A DNA stretch of 64,000 nucleotides from Paenibacillus barengoltzii NBRC 101215 (GTDB lineage: Bacteria > Bacillota > Bacilli > Paenibacillales > Paenibacillaceae): NCBI RefSeq assembly GCF_004000745.1, contig NZ_BILV01000017.1, positions 1 to 64,000 of the forward strand, written 5' to 3'. Positions within the stretch are counted from its first letter, which is position 1, and each line of letters starts with the position of its first letter. The translations under genes and the position numbers were made by a program. Below are positions 40,387-49,549 of this stretch, piece after piece. The notes under the pieces were generated by a model. The model saw only the letters and a program-made list of their open reading frames with translations. It made no database searches and was not told the DNA's origin.

Positions 40387-40737
40387 TTAGCCTTTGGGCC
40401 GAACAACCAGTGCCGCAAGGAAGGAGAAAATGATCGCCGCCGAAATCCCGGCACTTGTCACGTCGAAGATCCCGGTAATTACACCGATCCATCCGTCTCG
40501 TTGCAGCTCGGTTAATGCCCCATGTACCAACGAGTTCCCAAAGCTGGTGATCGGTACCGAGGCCCCCGCTCCGGCGAACTTCACCAGCGGATCATACCAG
40601 CCTATCGCATCCATCACTGCACCGGCGACCACCAGCGTACTCATCGTGTGCGCCGGGGTGAGTTTTAGCACGTCAAACATCAGTTGGCCGATCACACAGA
40701 TCAATCCGCCAACAACAAATGCCCAGAAAAATATCAT
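40387..40737 (-). CDS. spoVAE: Stage V sporulation protein AE (SpoVAEb)
   Basis: A 116-residue membrane protein with about four helices (IFFWAFVVGGLICVIGQLMF and AAIIFSFLAALVV at the ends) and the conserved GAGASVPITSFGNSLVHGAL. It is part of the SpoVA channel moving Ca-dipicolinate into the forespore and out at germination. The ATG overlaps the spoVAD stop (4 bp). Its sequence resembles SpoVAC distantly, as is usual for the family. Confidence 0.94.
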   Translation of the reverse strand: MIFFWAFVVGGLICVIGQLMFDVLKLTPAHTMSTLVVAGAVMDAIGWYDPLVKFAGAGASVPITSFGNSLVHGALTELQRDGWIGVITGIFDVTSAGISAAIIFSFLAALVVRPKG

Positions 40738-41756
40738 TCTTTACTAACCTCCTGTTCCAGGGCGACCGCGTGCGCGATGCAAGGAATGCTCTCGCCTTGC
40801 TGATAGGACAGCGGAGACAAGAGGGCACCCGTAGCAACGACCAGCACCCGGCCTAGTTCCCGGTTCTTTAATTTTCGTAAAATGTGGCCGTAGGTGACGA
40901 CGGCGGAACAGCCGCAGCCGCTGCCTCCGGCGTTCACATACGTTTGTTTGTTGCGGTCATAAATCATCAGTCCGCAATCGTTAAATTCCGTTTTATCCAT
41001 CAAGACGCCGTCTTTTTCAAGCAGATCCTTGGCGATAGCATGTCCGACCGAAGCTAAGTCTCCGGTGACGATCAAATCATAATCCTCGGGTCCCCGGCCC
41101 GTATCACGGAAGTGGGAAACCAGCGTATCCACGGCAGCCGGCGCCATGGCCGCTCCCATGTTAAACGGATCCTTGACGCCAAGATCCTGGATCCGGCCGA
41201 TCGTAGCGTGGGTAATGCGCGGCCCCTTCCCTTCCTTCGATACGACCGCACAGCCCGCGCCTGTAATCGTATATTGGGCGGTGGCCGGTTTTTGTGAACC
41301 GTACTCGGTGGGATAGCGGAATTGCTTCTCCACGGTGCAGTTATGGCTGGCCGTACCGGCCATCGCATATTTTGCTCCGCCGGCGTCTGCCAGAAAAGCG
41401 GCTAAAGCGAGACTCTCCATTGAGGTGGAGCAGGCGCCGAACACCCCGAGATACGGAGCTGCAATCGACCGAGCTGCAAACGTCGCAGTGATAATTTGGT
41501 TCATCAGATCGCCGCCGATGAAGAAGGACAGGTCCTCGCGGTTGATGCCGGCATGGACCAAGGCCAGGGCAGAAGCGTGCTCCAACAGTTTGCGCTCCGC
41601 TCGTTCCCACGTCTTCTCGTCAATCTCCAAATTGTCGTAGACGAAATCAAACGTGTGGGACAACGGTCCCTCCCCTTCTTCGGGACCAACAACGGTCGCC
41701 GCTCCGATAATGGCCGGTTTGGAGCGAAATTCCCAGGTTTGCGCGCCGATCAGCAT
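40734..41756 (-). CDS. spoVAD: Stage V sporulation protein AD (SpoVAD)
   Basis: A 340-residue thiolase-fold protein: GVFGACSTSMESLALAAFLA (thiolase-like active-site region), ITGAGCAVVS, NAGGSGCGCSAVVTYGHIL and VATGALLSPLSYQQGESIPC. SpoVAD binds dipicolinic acid on the coat-facing side of the spore inner membrane. It is full length. It starts 3 nt after the spoVAC stop and overlaps spoVAE, so the three are one operon. Confidence 0.96.
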   Translation of the reverse strand: MLIGAQTWEFRSKPAIIGAATVVGPEEGEGPLSHTFDFVYDNLEIDEKTWERAERKLLEHASALALVHAGINREDLSFFIGGDLMNQIITATFAARSIAAPYLGVFGACSTSMESLALAAFLADAGGAKYAMAGTASHNCTVEKQFRYPTEYGSQKPATAQYTITGAGCAVVSKEGKGPRITHATIGRIQDLGVKDPFNMGAAMAPAAVDTLVSHFRDTGRGPEDYDLIVTGDLASVGHAIAKDLLEKDGVLMDKTEFNDCGLMIYDRNKQTYVNAGGSGCGCSAVVTYGHILRKLKNRELGRVLVVATGALLSPLSYQQGESIPCIAHAVALEQEVSKE

Positions 41757-41759
41757 CGG

Positions 41760-42266
41760 TTAATGCACTCCTCCCAGGCCGAAAATAACATGAATCACTC
41801 CTACGATAAACGCGGCCACTACGCCAAACACGATCACCGAACCCGCCAGCTTAAACATATTGGCCCCGACGCCAAGGACAAGGCCTTCTGCTCGGGATTC
41901 AATGGCCGAGGAGCACATGGAGTTGGCAAACCCCGTCACCGGGACAGCCGTACCGGCTCCAGCCCATTGGGCGATTTTGTCGTATACGCCAAACGAGGTG
42001 AGCACGACGGAGATCAAAATCAGGATCGCGACCGTAGGACTCGCTGCTTCCCGCGCGGACATGTCGGCAAAAGTCATAAACAGCTGCTGGATACATTGGC
42101 CAATAAAGCAGATGAACCCGCCGACCAGAAACGCCCTTACGCAGTTGCGCAAAACGTTGGTTTTCGGCTTATGCTGGTCGGCAACCTGCTGATACTCTTC
42201 CTCCGTCAGCAGCAGGTTGTTCAGCTTCACCCGAGCTCCCGGCTTGTTTTTCGCTTTTGCAGGCAA
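41760..42266 (-). CDS. spoVAC: Stage V sporulation protein AC (SpoVAC)
   Basis: A 168-residue membrane protein, proposed mechanosensitive channel part of SpoVA. After a basic N-terminal tail (KNKPGARVKLNNLLLTEEEYQQVADQ) come about four helices (AFLVGGFICFIGQCIQQLFM, TVAILILISVVLTSFGVYD), GAGTAVPVTGFANSMCSSAI and a C-terminal helix. A TTG start at 42266 has AAGGAGG 8 nt upstream; an ATG in that spacer is out of frame. It is the first gene of the spoVAC-spoVAD-spoVAE operon, which lacks spoVAA, spoVAB and spoVAF here. A forespore (sigma-G) promoter is expected but I cannot see a convincing one. Confidence 0.94.
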   Translation of the reverse strand: MPAKAKNKPGARVKLNNLLLTEEEYQQVADQHKPKTNVLRNCVRAFLVGGFICFIGQCIQQLFMTFADMSAREAASPTVAILILISVVLTSFGVYDKIAQWAGAGTAVPVTGFANSMCSSAIESRAEGLVLGVGANMFKLAGSVIVFGVVAAFIVGVIHVIFGLGGVH

Positions 42267-42389
42267 ACGACATTCCTCCTTATTTTCCTAACTTGCACGG
42301 TATACTCATTATTTGTCATCCGGCGGCTTGTTATGTTTGGAAAATGATCCATGGATTTCGGCTCCAAACTGCTCAATGACAACACAAAG

Positions 42390-42420
42390 AAGCCCGCAGG
42401 AATCAAGTTCCGGCGGACTT
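42390..42420 (-). terminator. Hairpin after the 25-residue membrane peptide gene
   Basis: A 13-bp stem with two mismatches (AAGTCCGCCGGAA/TTCCTGCGGGCTT on the minus strand) is followed by CTTTGTGTT, a weak T tract. It lies 34 bp after the small gene and before spoVAC. Confidence 0.5.
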
Positions 42421-42454
42421 GCATCAGGTGGGGCAAGGGAATTGCATCCTGTTA

Positions 42455-42532
42455 TTATAAATATAGAAGGACGATCACTAACAGGATAAAGAGCAGACAG
42501 ATCACCAGCCAATCCTTGGCATACCGTTCCAT
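42455..42532 (-). CDS. 25-residue single-helix membrane peptide upstream of spoVAC
   Basis: This frame is too short for most gene finders. The ATG at 42532 has a perfect AGGAGG 9 nt upstream. The product is M-E-R-Y-A-K-D-W followed by an uninterrupted hydrophobic helix (LVICLLFILLVIVLLYL) and a stop. This is the layout of the many tiny Bacillales membrane peptides of sporulation or membrane-complex assembly. A hairpin follows, then spoVAC on the same strand about 190 bp on. Link to SpoVA is by position only. Confidence 0.6.
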   Translation of the reverse strand: MERYAKDWLVICLLFILLVIVLLYL

Positions 42533-42776
42533 TCAGCTTAGCCTCCTCATTCGCCCATCGAACTGCTGCTTCTGCAGTATATGCTTTGCTTGGGAGCCGG
42601 GTGCTCATCAACGTTACAGCGATGCTGGAAATTCAGAACACAATCGCTGCATGGACAATCGAAAAAAGGTAGTTCATACTAGGAGAGGAAGATTCAACTT
42701 CGAGTGATTCTAAAATATCAAGTGCTGTAAATCGGGCCTTTGGAACCCGTATCTTTAGAAAAAGGAGAAGCAAACA

Positions 42777-43850
42777 ATGAATGAAAAAACGCGCGAGCTA
42801 TTTAAAGAACTGACGGAGTTTCCAGCGGCTCCTGGATTTGAACGAGAACTGCGGGCCCTCGTCAAACAGAAAATGTCGGCCTACACGCAGGAATTCGTGC
42901 AGGATAACCTTGGCGGGCTGTTCGGGGTCTTGCGCGGAGATGAGCAAGGGCCTCGGGTCATGGTGGCTGGTCATTTTGACGAAGTGGGCTTCATGACCAC
43001 CGGAATCAGCGACAACGGAATGGTGTCGTTCCAACCGCTTGGCGGCTGGTGGAGTCAGGCCGTTTTGGCGCAACGCCTGCAAATCATTACGCCAAACGGG
43101 CCAATCGTCGGCGTCGTCGGATCGATTCCGACCCACCTGCTGGATGAGTCGCAGCGCAACAAGCCGGTAGATCTCAAATCGATGTATCTGGATATCGGCG
43201 CGGACAGCCGGGAGGAAGCCGAAGCCGCAGGGGTGCGGATCGGCCAGCAAATCGTGCCGATTTGCAAGTTCACCCCTCTCGTCAATCCGAAGAAAATTAT
43301 GGCGAAAGCCTGGGATAACCGCTACGGCGTTGGATTAGCGATTGAACTGCTTGAAGCACTGCACGGTGAGAAGCTGCCAAATGTGCTTTATGCCGGGGCG
43401 AACGTGCAAGAAGAAGTTGGCCTTAGAGGTGCTCGGACAGCGGCGAACCTCATCAAGCCAGACATCTTCTTCGCCTTGGATGCCAGCGCCGCCAACGATA
43501 TGACCGGCGACAAAAAAGCGTTTGGCCGGCTGGGTGAAGGCACCCTGCTGCGTATCCTCGACCCGACGATGATCACCCATCGCGGCTTGGTCGAATATAT
43601 CCGTGATACGGCGGATACACACAAGATTAAGTACCAATATTTCGTGTCGCCGGGCGGCACGGATGCCGGTCAAGTGCATCTCAGCGGCACCGGCGTCCCC
43701 TCGAGCGTGATCGGTATTTGCTCCCGCTACATCCACACGTCCTCCTCGATCATCCACACGGATGATTACGCTGCAGCGAAGGAGCTGTTGATCCGCCTCG
43801 TGCGCGGACTGGATCGGACAACGCTGAACACAATTTTGGAGAACAGCTGA
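42777..43850 (+). CDS. M42-family metallopeptidase (glutamyl aminopeptidase-like)
   Basis: A 357-residue dinuclear metal aminopeptidase. [11 protein letters not shown] (His/Asp), [20 protein letters not shown] (bridging Asp), [13 protein letters not shown] (catalytic Glu pair), [11 protein letters not shown] and [14 protein letters not shown] with the final metal ligand His in [16 protein letters not shown] are all visible. The family forms large tetrahedral assemblies in the cytosol and trims peptides; some act as endoglucanase-annotated CelM proteins. ATG 42777 lies after AAGGAG. It is monocistronic with a strong terminator. Confidence 0.95.
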   Translation: MNEKTRELFKELTEFPAAPGFERELRALVKQKMSAYTQEFVQDNLGGLFGVLRGDEQGPRVMVAGHFDEVGFMTTGISDNGMVSFQPLGGWWSQAVLAQRLQIITPNGPIVGVVGSIPTHLLDESQRNKPVDLKSMYLDIGADSREEAEAAGVRIGQQIVPICKFTPLVNPKKIMAKAWDNRYGVGLAIELLEALHGEKLPNVLYAGANVQEEVGLRGARTAANLIKPDIFFALDASAANDMTGDKKAFGRLGEGTLLRILDPTMITHRGLVEYIRDTADTHKIKYQYFVSPGGTDAGQVHLSGTGVPSSVIGICSRYIHTSSSIIHTDDYAAAKELLIRLVRGLDRTTLNTILENS

Positions 43851-43865
43851 ACCTCTCCGATTTGC

Positions 43866-43906
43866 AAAAACCGCAAGGCCTGACATAAACGGCCTTGCGG
43901 TTTTTT
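43866..43906. terminator. Bidirectional terminator
   Basis: A perfect 15-bp stem (AAAAACCGCAAGGCC 43866-43880 with GGCCTTGCGGTTTTT 43891-43905) has A and T tracts at both ends. It separates the M42 gene from the convergent GH42 gene. Confidence 0.93.
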
Positions 43907-43913
43907 ATGGTCT

Positions 43914-45947
43914 TTATTTTTTCCCTTCCAAAATGACAACGCCTCGGCCAGGGACTTGAACCGTCCCCGACACTTCCGTTTGCGCCAACAGGTCCTTATA
44001 AGCTTCGGACCCAATCTCCACCTCGGCGGGCCCTTCGTTATGGTTCAACAGGAACAAGAAAGCTTTGCCATCCTTCACGCGGCGTGCTACTTCAACGCCT
44101 TCTGGCGCATCCAGCAGCGGCTGGATCCCTTTCTCCTCGCAGAGGTTCTTCAGGAATCCTTGCAAGAAGGCGGCGTCCGGGCTGCTTGCCACATAATACG
44201 CGCGTCCTTTGCCAAACGAATTGACCGTCACGACCGGCATCCCCTGATAGAAATCAGAGCCGTATTCCGCCAGCACTTCCGCGCCTTCGGCGTGAATTAA
44301 ATCGCACAAGAGGCCGCATTCATACTGTCCGGACAACGCACCCCAAGCTTCTTTCATCACGATTTGGTTCGTATGGCCCGGCAACAGAGCGTCGATTTCC
44401 TCTGCCCAAATACCTAGAACGGAGCGCAGCTCACCTGGATACCCGCCAAGCGTCACCAGATCGTTCTCGTTCACGATGCCGCTGAAGAAGGTGGTGACAA
44501 ACGTACCTCCGCCAGCTACGAACTCCTCCACTTTCTTCGCAAAGCCCGGCTTCACCATATACATCACCGGGGCAATCAGGATTTCGTATTTGCTGAAATC
44601 CTCCTCCACTGACACCATGTCGCTCTCTACATGCATTTGGAACAACGTATCGTAATATTTGTGCACTTCATTGACGTAATTTAAGGCTACGGATGGGCCG
44701 CTGGAAAGCTCGATCGCCCAACGGTTCTCCCAGTCATAGACGATGCCGATCTTGGCTTCCGTCCGCGCATCCAACAGCGTATCGCCCAGCTGATCCAGCT
44801 CTCGGCCCAGCTCCGCTACTTCACGGAAGACCCGGGTATGCTCGTGGCCCACGTGCTCAATAACCGCCCCATGATATTTCTCGCACGCCCCAATCGAGCG
44901 GCGCAGCTGGAAGAACATGACCGTGTCGGCGCCGCGAGCTACGGCCTGATAGCTCCAAAGCCGCATTACGCCAGGGCGCTTCAGCGAGTTGTACGGCTGC
45001 CAGTTCTGCTGGCTTGGCGTCTGTTCCATCAGCATGAACGGAGCGCCGCTCTTCAACCCGCGCATCAAGTCATGAGCCATGGCCGTGAAGCTAACCGGCG
45101 TATCCAAGGACGGGTAGTTATCCCAAGAAACAATGTCCATAGATTTCGCCCATTTAAAGTAATCCAATTCCGGATAAAAGCCCATCAAGTTAGTGGTTAC
45201 CGGAACGTTAGGCGTATGCTTCTTGATTTCGTCGTATTCCAGCTTGTAGCACTCCAGCAGCGAATCGGACTGGAAGCGCCGGTAATCCAGCGAAATCCCT
45301 TGGAAATTCGTACGGTTTCCGCCCCATTCTTCACTGAGTTCGTTAGGCACCACAATCTCTTCCCAATCATAAAACGTGTGGCCCCAGAATCGCGTATTCC
45401 ATACCCGGTTGAGCTCATCCAGCGTCTTGTAACGTTCCCGCAGCCAGACGCGGAAGGCCGCTGCACAGTTGTCGCAATAGCAGTAGCCGCCGTATTCATT
45501 GGACACGTGCCAGATTAACAGCCCCGGATGATCCTTGTATCGTTCTGCCAGCTTGCCGGCCAGACGGGCAGCGTATTTGCGATAGGTCGGCGAATTGGGG
45601 CAAGAGTTATGACGTCCGCCAAACCGGCGTTTCCGTCCCTGCACGTCTACGCGCAGCACGTCCGGATATTTGCGAGCCATCCATGCCGGGTGAGCCCCAG
45701 TGCTGGTCGCCAGGCAGACATACACGCCGCTTTTATACAAGCGGTCGATCGTTTCGTCCAATTGTGCAAAGTCATACGTTTCCTCGCTCGGTTGAATCAT
45801 CGCCCAGGAAAAAACGTTGACCGTCGCCACATCAATCCCAGCCAGTTTGAACATCCGCTCGTCCTCTTTCCAGACGTCTGGTCCCCACTGCTCTGGATTG
45901 TAGTCGCCGCCGTACCAAATCTTCGGCAGTTTCTCGTTGATCACCAT
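43914..45947 (-). CDS. GH42 beta-galactosidase
   Basis: A 677-residue GH42 enzyme, cytoplasmic (no signal peptide). IWYGGDYNPEQWG at the N-terminus is diagnostic; the acid/base is Glu151 in WHVSNEYGG and the nucleophile Glu lies in FMLMEQTPSQQNW (about residue 315). The zinc cysteine set is C116, C156, C158 and C161 (GGYCYCDNCAAAF). A trimerisation domain and a C-terminal beta domain follow. ATG 45947 lies 7 nt after AAGGA. It is divergent from an AraC regulator. The substrate may be galactosides or arabinosides; in this locus, galactose side chains of xyloglucan fit. Confidence 0.95.
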   Translation of the reverse strand: MVINEKLPKIWYGGDYNPEQWGPDVWKEDERMFKLAGIDVATVNVFSWAMIQPSEETYDFAQLDETIDRLYKSGVYVCLATSTGAHPAWMARKYPDVLRVDVQGRKRRFGGRHNSCPNSPTYRKYAARLAGKLAERYKDHPGLLIWHVSNEYGGYCYCDNCAAAFRVWLRERYKTLDELNRVWNTRFWGHTFYDWEEIVVPNELSEEWGGNRTNFQGISLDYRRFQSDSLLECYKLEYDEIKKHTPNVPVTTNLMGFYPELDYFKWAKSMDIVSWDNYPSLDTPVSFTAMAHDLMRGLKSGAPFMLMEQTPSQQNWQPYNSLKRPGVMRLWSYQAVARGADTVMFFQLRRSIGACEKYHGAVIEHVGHEHTRVFREVAELGRELDQLGDTLLDARTEAKIGIVYDWENRWAIELSSGPSVALNYVNEVHKYYDTLFQMHVESDMVSVEEDFSKYEILIAPVMYMVKPGFAKKVEEFVAGGGTFVTTFFSGIVNENDLVTLGGYPGELRSVLGIWAEEIDALLPGHTNQIVMKEAWGALSGQYECGLLCDLIHAEGAEVLAEYGSDFYQGMPVVTVNSFGKGRAYYVASSPDAAFLQGFLKNLCEEKGIQPLLDAPEGVEVARRVKDGKAFLFLLNHNEGPAEVEIGSEAYKDLLAQTEVSGTVQVPGRGVVILEGKK

Positions 45948-45959
45948 ATCCACATCCTT

Positions 45960-46033
45960 TTACAATATATAACTTCTAAGTCCATTGTAAGGTTGAAATT
46001 TCCCGCTTTATATATAATAATTTCGAATTGTAA
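45960..46033. promoter_or_regulatory. ATTGTAA repeats between GH42 and the AraC gene
   Basis: TTACAAT (45960-45966) and ATTGTAA (45984-45990) form an inverted pair; another ATTGTAA is at 46027-46033, 43 bp (about four turns) from the second. The region is AT-rich, with TATAAT-like boxes between. Paired sites in a divergent region suit an AraC-type regulator controlling both genes; this is inference. Confidence 0.4.
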
Positions 46034-46072
46034 TATAATAATATGGATCATACCTAGGAGGCATTTCGTACG

Positions 46073-46906
46073 ATGAGTTCACGGGCCTTTACCCGTTTTG
46101 TTTTTTCTCCGGCTGCCACGCCGGATCTTCCCTTACTCCTCGAAAGCGTCGGCTATAATCCAAATCAAGAGAAAATTGTCCGCCCGGACGGCTACCCTTA
46201 TTACCATTGGCTGCATACCGCCGAGGGCGAGGGAGAGCTAACGTTGGGCAGCGGTACGTTCCTGCTTCAGCCAGGCAGCGGGATGCTGTTGCCGCCAGGT
46301 ATGCCTCACGCTTATCAGGCCAAGCGGAGCTCGACATGGGAGACCTATTACCTCACCTTTGGCGGAGCGGCTGCCGGATCGATATTGGCTGCGTTTGGCA
46401 TCCGGGAGGCCGTCCTGTTCCGCTGGGAACCGGAGGCCCCCATCTCCCCGTTGCTCGGCCACTTGCTGAACCGGCTGGACAGCATTCAGGACCCGTTTGG
46501 CCTGGAGACCTCAACTGAGGTATACCGGTTCCTCGCTGTCCTGAGCCAATTCGGCCAAGTAAGCAGCAGCGCTGTCCCGCGAATCATGGAGAAGCTGGGG
46601 CCGTTGCTCGCCTGGATGGAGCGGGAATACGGCAATCCAGACGTGGGGCTGGATACGTTGGCGGAAGTAGCCGGAATGTCCGGGCGACATCTCAGCAAGC
46701 TGTTCCAGCAATCGTTTGGCATCGCCCCATACAGTTACCTCACGCAAATGCGCATCCATAAGGCGAAGGAGCATTTGGCCAGCGAACCCGGCATCACCGT
46801 CGCTGCGATTGCCGGCAAAACGGGCTTTCGCGATGCCAGCCACTTCGTCGCCACGTTCCGCAAGCACACAGGCATGACGCCCCAGCAGTTCCGCAGGCTG
46901 CATTAG
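46073..46906 (+). CDS. AraC-family regulator of the GH42 gene (inferred)
   Basis: A 277-residue AraC protein. The N-terminal cupin sensor (about residues 35-100: GYPYYHWLHTAEGEGELTLG, PGSGMLLPPGMPHAYQ) is of the type found in regulators of glycosidase genes. The C-terminal 100 residues contain two HTH units (EVAGMSGRHLSKLFQQSFGI and IAGKTGFRDASHFVATFRKH) and end TPQQFRRLH. ATG 46073 follows TAGGAGG. It is divergent from the GH42 gene and followed by a terminator. Confidence 0.93.
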   Translation: MSSRAFTRFVFSPAATPDLPLLLESVGYNPNQEKIVRPDGYPYYHWLHTAEGEGELTLGSGTFLLQPGSGMLLPPGMPHAYQAKRSSTWETYYLTFGGAAAGSILAAFGIREAVLFRWEPEAPISPLLGHLLNRLDSIQDPFGLETSTEVYRFLAVLSQFGQVSSSAVPRIMEKLGPLLAWMEREYGNPDVGLDTLAEVAGMSGRHLSKLFQQSFGIAPYSYLTQMRIHKAKEHLASEPGITVAAIAGKTGFRDASHFVATFRKHTGMTPQQFRRLH

Positions 46907-46947
46907 GGAACGTTCAAGTCCGGGGCGGTACGGCGCATTCGTCTAAC

Positions 46948-46979
46948 AAAGCCTAACCCAAAAGGGGAGGGCTTTTTTT
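46948..46979 (+). terminator. Terminator after the AraC gene
   Basis: AAAGCC-taa-CCC pairs with GGG-gag-GGCTTT (46948-46975), followed by T7. A separate GC-rich hairpin without a T tract (47019-47041) lies just after the convergent GH95 stop. Confidence 0.72.
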
Positions 46980-47049
46980 CGTGGAAAACTGCACTTTTGC
47001 ATTCATTTGACGCCGAGCGCCCCCCGCGAGAAATTCGGGGCTTTTCCTT

Positions 47050-49449
47050 CTAGCCTACGAGGTACGTCGCCCCCGGCTCCGTCTGGAAGCGTTCACCTTC
47101 CTGCACGGTGCGGCCGTCCGGCAAGCGGACGCTCAGGCCATGCAGCCCGCGCAGCGTGCACTCGCCGCCGGACGTTGACGTGATGCAGGCCGACGTCAGA
47201 CGGCCCTCCTCCCACGTCATGTCGACGGTAAACCCTCCGCGGGCTCGCAGGCCGCTCACTTGCCCCCTCGTCCAGGCCGCAGGCAGGGCCGGCAGCAGGT
47301 CGATGCCGCCCATATGACTTTGCAGCAGCATCTCGGCGATGCCGGCTGCTCCGCCGAAGTTGCCGTCGATCTGGAACGGCGGATGATCGTCGAACAGGTT
47401 CGGATACGTGGAACGTGACAGCAGCGTGTTCACGAACCGGTGAGCGGTGTCCCCGTCGCCCAGCCGGGCGTACAGGTTAATCAGCCAGGCGCAGCTCCAG
47501 CCGGTATGGCCTCCGCCGTTCCGGATGCGCTCCTCCAGCGTGCGGCGGACAGCTTCCGCCAGCTCCGGCGTCTGCCGCACCGTGATCGCATTGCCCGGGT
47601 AGAAGCCAACCAAATGGGACACGTGCCGATGTCCCGGCTCGGCTTCTGCAAACGGCTCGCTCCACTCCTGCAGCCGGCCGTCCGGGCCGATCTGCGGCTC
47701 AGCCATACGCGTGAGCGTATCGGCCAGCTCTTGTCGCCACGCCTCGTCAACCTTAAGAATTTCTGCGGCCCGAATCGTATGCTCCAACAGTTCACGGATC
47801 AAGAACAGATCCATCGTACTGCCAGCAGACACACTGCAAGGCTCTCCGCCATCCGGTGTCAGGAACTTGTTCTCCGGCGAAGTCGACGGGGCTGTAACCA
47901 GCCGTCCGTCCGGTCCGGGCACCAGCCAATCCTGGCAAAACTCGGCAGCTCCCTTCATCAGTGGATACGCCGTTTCCTGCAGAAACTGCTCGTCCAGCCC
48001 AAATTCGTAATGCTCCCATAAATGGCGGCACAGCCACACGCCGCCCATCGGCCAGAACGCCCAGCTAGCCTCGCCGTCCGATGGCGTGGATTGGCGCCAT
48101 ACATCCACATTGTGATGAGCGACCCAGCCCCGGGCGCCGTAATGAATCCGCGCCGTTCGGGCTCCGGTTACGCTAAGATCACGGATCAGCTCGAACAACG
48201 GCTCATGGCAATCGGCCAGCCCCGCCACCTCTGCGTGCCAATAATTCATTTGCGTATTGATGTTGGTCGTATACCCGCAGTTCCACGGCGGCTGCACATG
48301 CGGATTCCAGATGCCCTGCAGATGAGCAGCCTCCGTCCCCGTCCGGGAGCTGGCCATCAGCAAATATCGGCCGTAGTGAAAATACAACGACTCCAGCCCA
48401 AGGTCCGACTCTCCGCGGCGATAAGCCTCAAGCCGCTCGTCGGTCGGACGGGCTGCCCGCTCGGCGGCCTCCTCCGCGCGGCCCAGCCGCAGCTCAACGC
48501 GGCCGAACAGCCGGCGGTGATCCGCCTCATGGCGCTGACGCAGCTGCTCATAGCCAAGCGCTGCGGCCGCATCCAGCGCCGCCTGGCATCGCTCCGCCGG
48601 GTCGATGCCGCCGCTTCCCGGCGCCTGATCATAGCCGGCGTAATCCGTGGCGGCTGCCAGCAGCAGCGTCACCGCCTTCGCCCCGCTCACCGTTAGCCGG
48701 CCTGAGGCATCTGCCTGCACCGTGCCGCCGCCCTCCGGCAGCGCCAAGAGCTGGGCCTCAAAGGTGAGGCCCAAGCCGTCCTCGTATAAGACCGACTGCG
48801 GATGGTCCCCGCGATAATTGTCGGCAATATGGCTGGGGGCCTGGCCTCTCATGCAGATCCGTGCCGTTCCCGCCGGCCCGCCGAAGGCTTGATGACGAAG
48901 AAGAGAGTCCAACGAAGCGGCCATATTCACAGGTTCACTCCCCAGCGCCGTAATGCGGAGAACCATCACCTGATCAACCGCACTGATGAATACCTCGCGG
49001 CGATATTCCGCCCCCCCGATCCGATAAGTCGTCGTTGCGATCCCGGTCGCCAGATCCAATTCCCGTCGGAATCCCCGCAGCTCATTCCCATCGGCCTCCG
49101 TCGCCGAATCTCCCTGCTCCAGCCACAAATCCCCAAGCGGCTGGTAGGATTCCGTGCGTCGGCCTAGCATTTTCGCATCGATCAGTTTCTCGGCCTCTTT
49201 GTATTTGCCGGCGAAGATCAGTTCCCGGGCCGGTCCAAGGTGACGCAGCACATCGTAGTTTTGCGGGTCCCGGGGGAATCCCGACCATAACGTATCTTCA
49301 TTCAGCGCAATCCGCTCGCGATGAATCCCGCCGAAGACCATCCCGCCGATTCGCCCGTTTCCAACGGGAAGAGCTTCCTCCCAGCGAGAAGCGGGGCGAT
49401 CATACCATAGCTTCCACTCCGTTTGCTCCGAATAGTTCAGTTTCCTCAT
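47050..49449 (-). CDS. GH95 alpha-L-fucosidase (or alpha-L-galactosidase)
   Basis: A 799-residue GH95 enzyme without a signal peptide, thus intracellular. The N-terminal beta domain has [20 protein letters not shown] and [10 protein letters not shown], which are diagnostic; the (alpha/alpha)6 core has [20 protein letters not shown] and [17 protein letters not shown], and later [20 protein letters not shown] with the catalytic Asp region. GH95 inverts alpha-1,2-linked L-fucose, as found at the tip of xyloglucan side chains. The AGGAGG ribosome site abuts the ATG with no spacer, and no in-frame alternative is better placed. The gene is visibly more GC-rich than its neighbours. Confidence 0.93.
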   Translation of the reverse strand: MRKLNYSEQTEWKLWYDRPASRWEEALPVGNGRIGGMVFGGIHRERIALNEDTLWSGFPRDPQNYDVLRHLGPARELIFAGKYKEAEKLIDAKMLGRRTESYQPLGDLWLEQGDSATEADGNELRGFRRELDLATGIATTTYRIGGAEYRREVFISAVDQVMVLRITALGSEPVNMAASLDSLLRHQAFGGPAGTARICMRGQAPSHIADNYRGDHPQSVLYEDGLGLTFEAQLLALPEGGGTVQADASGRLTVSGAKAVTLLLAAATDYAGYDQAPGSGGIDPAERCQAALDAAAALGYEQLRQRHEADHRRLFGRVELRLGRAEEAAERAARPTDERLEAYRRGESDLGLESLYFHYGRYLLMASSRTGTEAAHLQGIWNPHVQPPWNCGYTTNINTQMNYWHAEVAGLADCHEPLFELIRDLSVTGARTARIHYGARGWVAHHNVDVWRQSTPSDGEASWAFWPMGGVWLCRHLWEHYEFGLDEQFLQETAYPLMKGAAEFCQDWLVPGPDGRLVTAPSTSPENKFLTPDGGEPCSVSAGSTMDLFLIRELLEHTIRAAEILKVDEAWRQELADTLTRMAEPQIGPDGRLQEWSEPFAEAEPGHRHVSHLVGFYPGNAITVRQTPELAEAVRRTLEERIRNGGGHTGWSCAWLINLYARLGDGDTAHRFVNTLLSRSTYPNLFDDHPPFQIDGNFGGAAGIAEMLLQSHMGGIDLLPALPAAWTRGQVSGLRARGGFTVDMTWEEGRLTSACITSTSGGECTLRGLHGLSVRLPDGRTVQEGERFQTEPGATYLVG

Positions 49450-49482
49450 CCTCCTGAATGATGTATATAATGGCTAACTGGC

Positions 49483-49516
49483 GCAAAAAGGCCCGAAAAC
49501 ACACGGGCCTTTTTGC
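49483..49516. terminator. Bidirectional terminator between the solute-binding protein and GH95 genes
   Basis: A perfect 13-bp stem (GCAAAAAGGCCCG 49483-49495 with CGGGCCTTTTTGC 49504-49516) with T5 in each direction. It ends the ABC importer transcript on the minus strand. Confidence 0.9.
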
Positions 49517-49549
49517 AATCCTATTTAGATTGTTACTGCTAAGCTACAA

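Noticed and set aside
42309-42611. 100-aa minus-strand frame upstream of spoVAC
   Set aside because: It has no ribosome site, reads through a hairpin, and overlaps the better-supported 25-residue gene in another frame.
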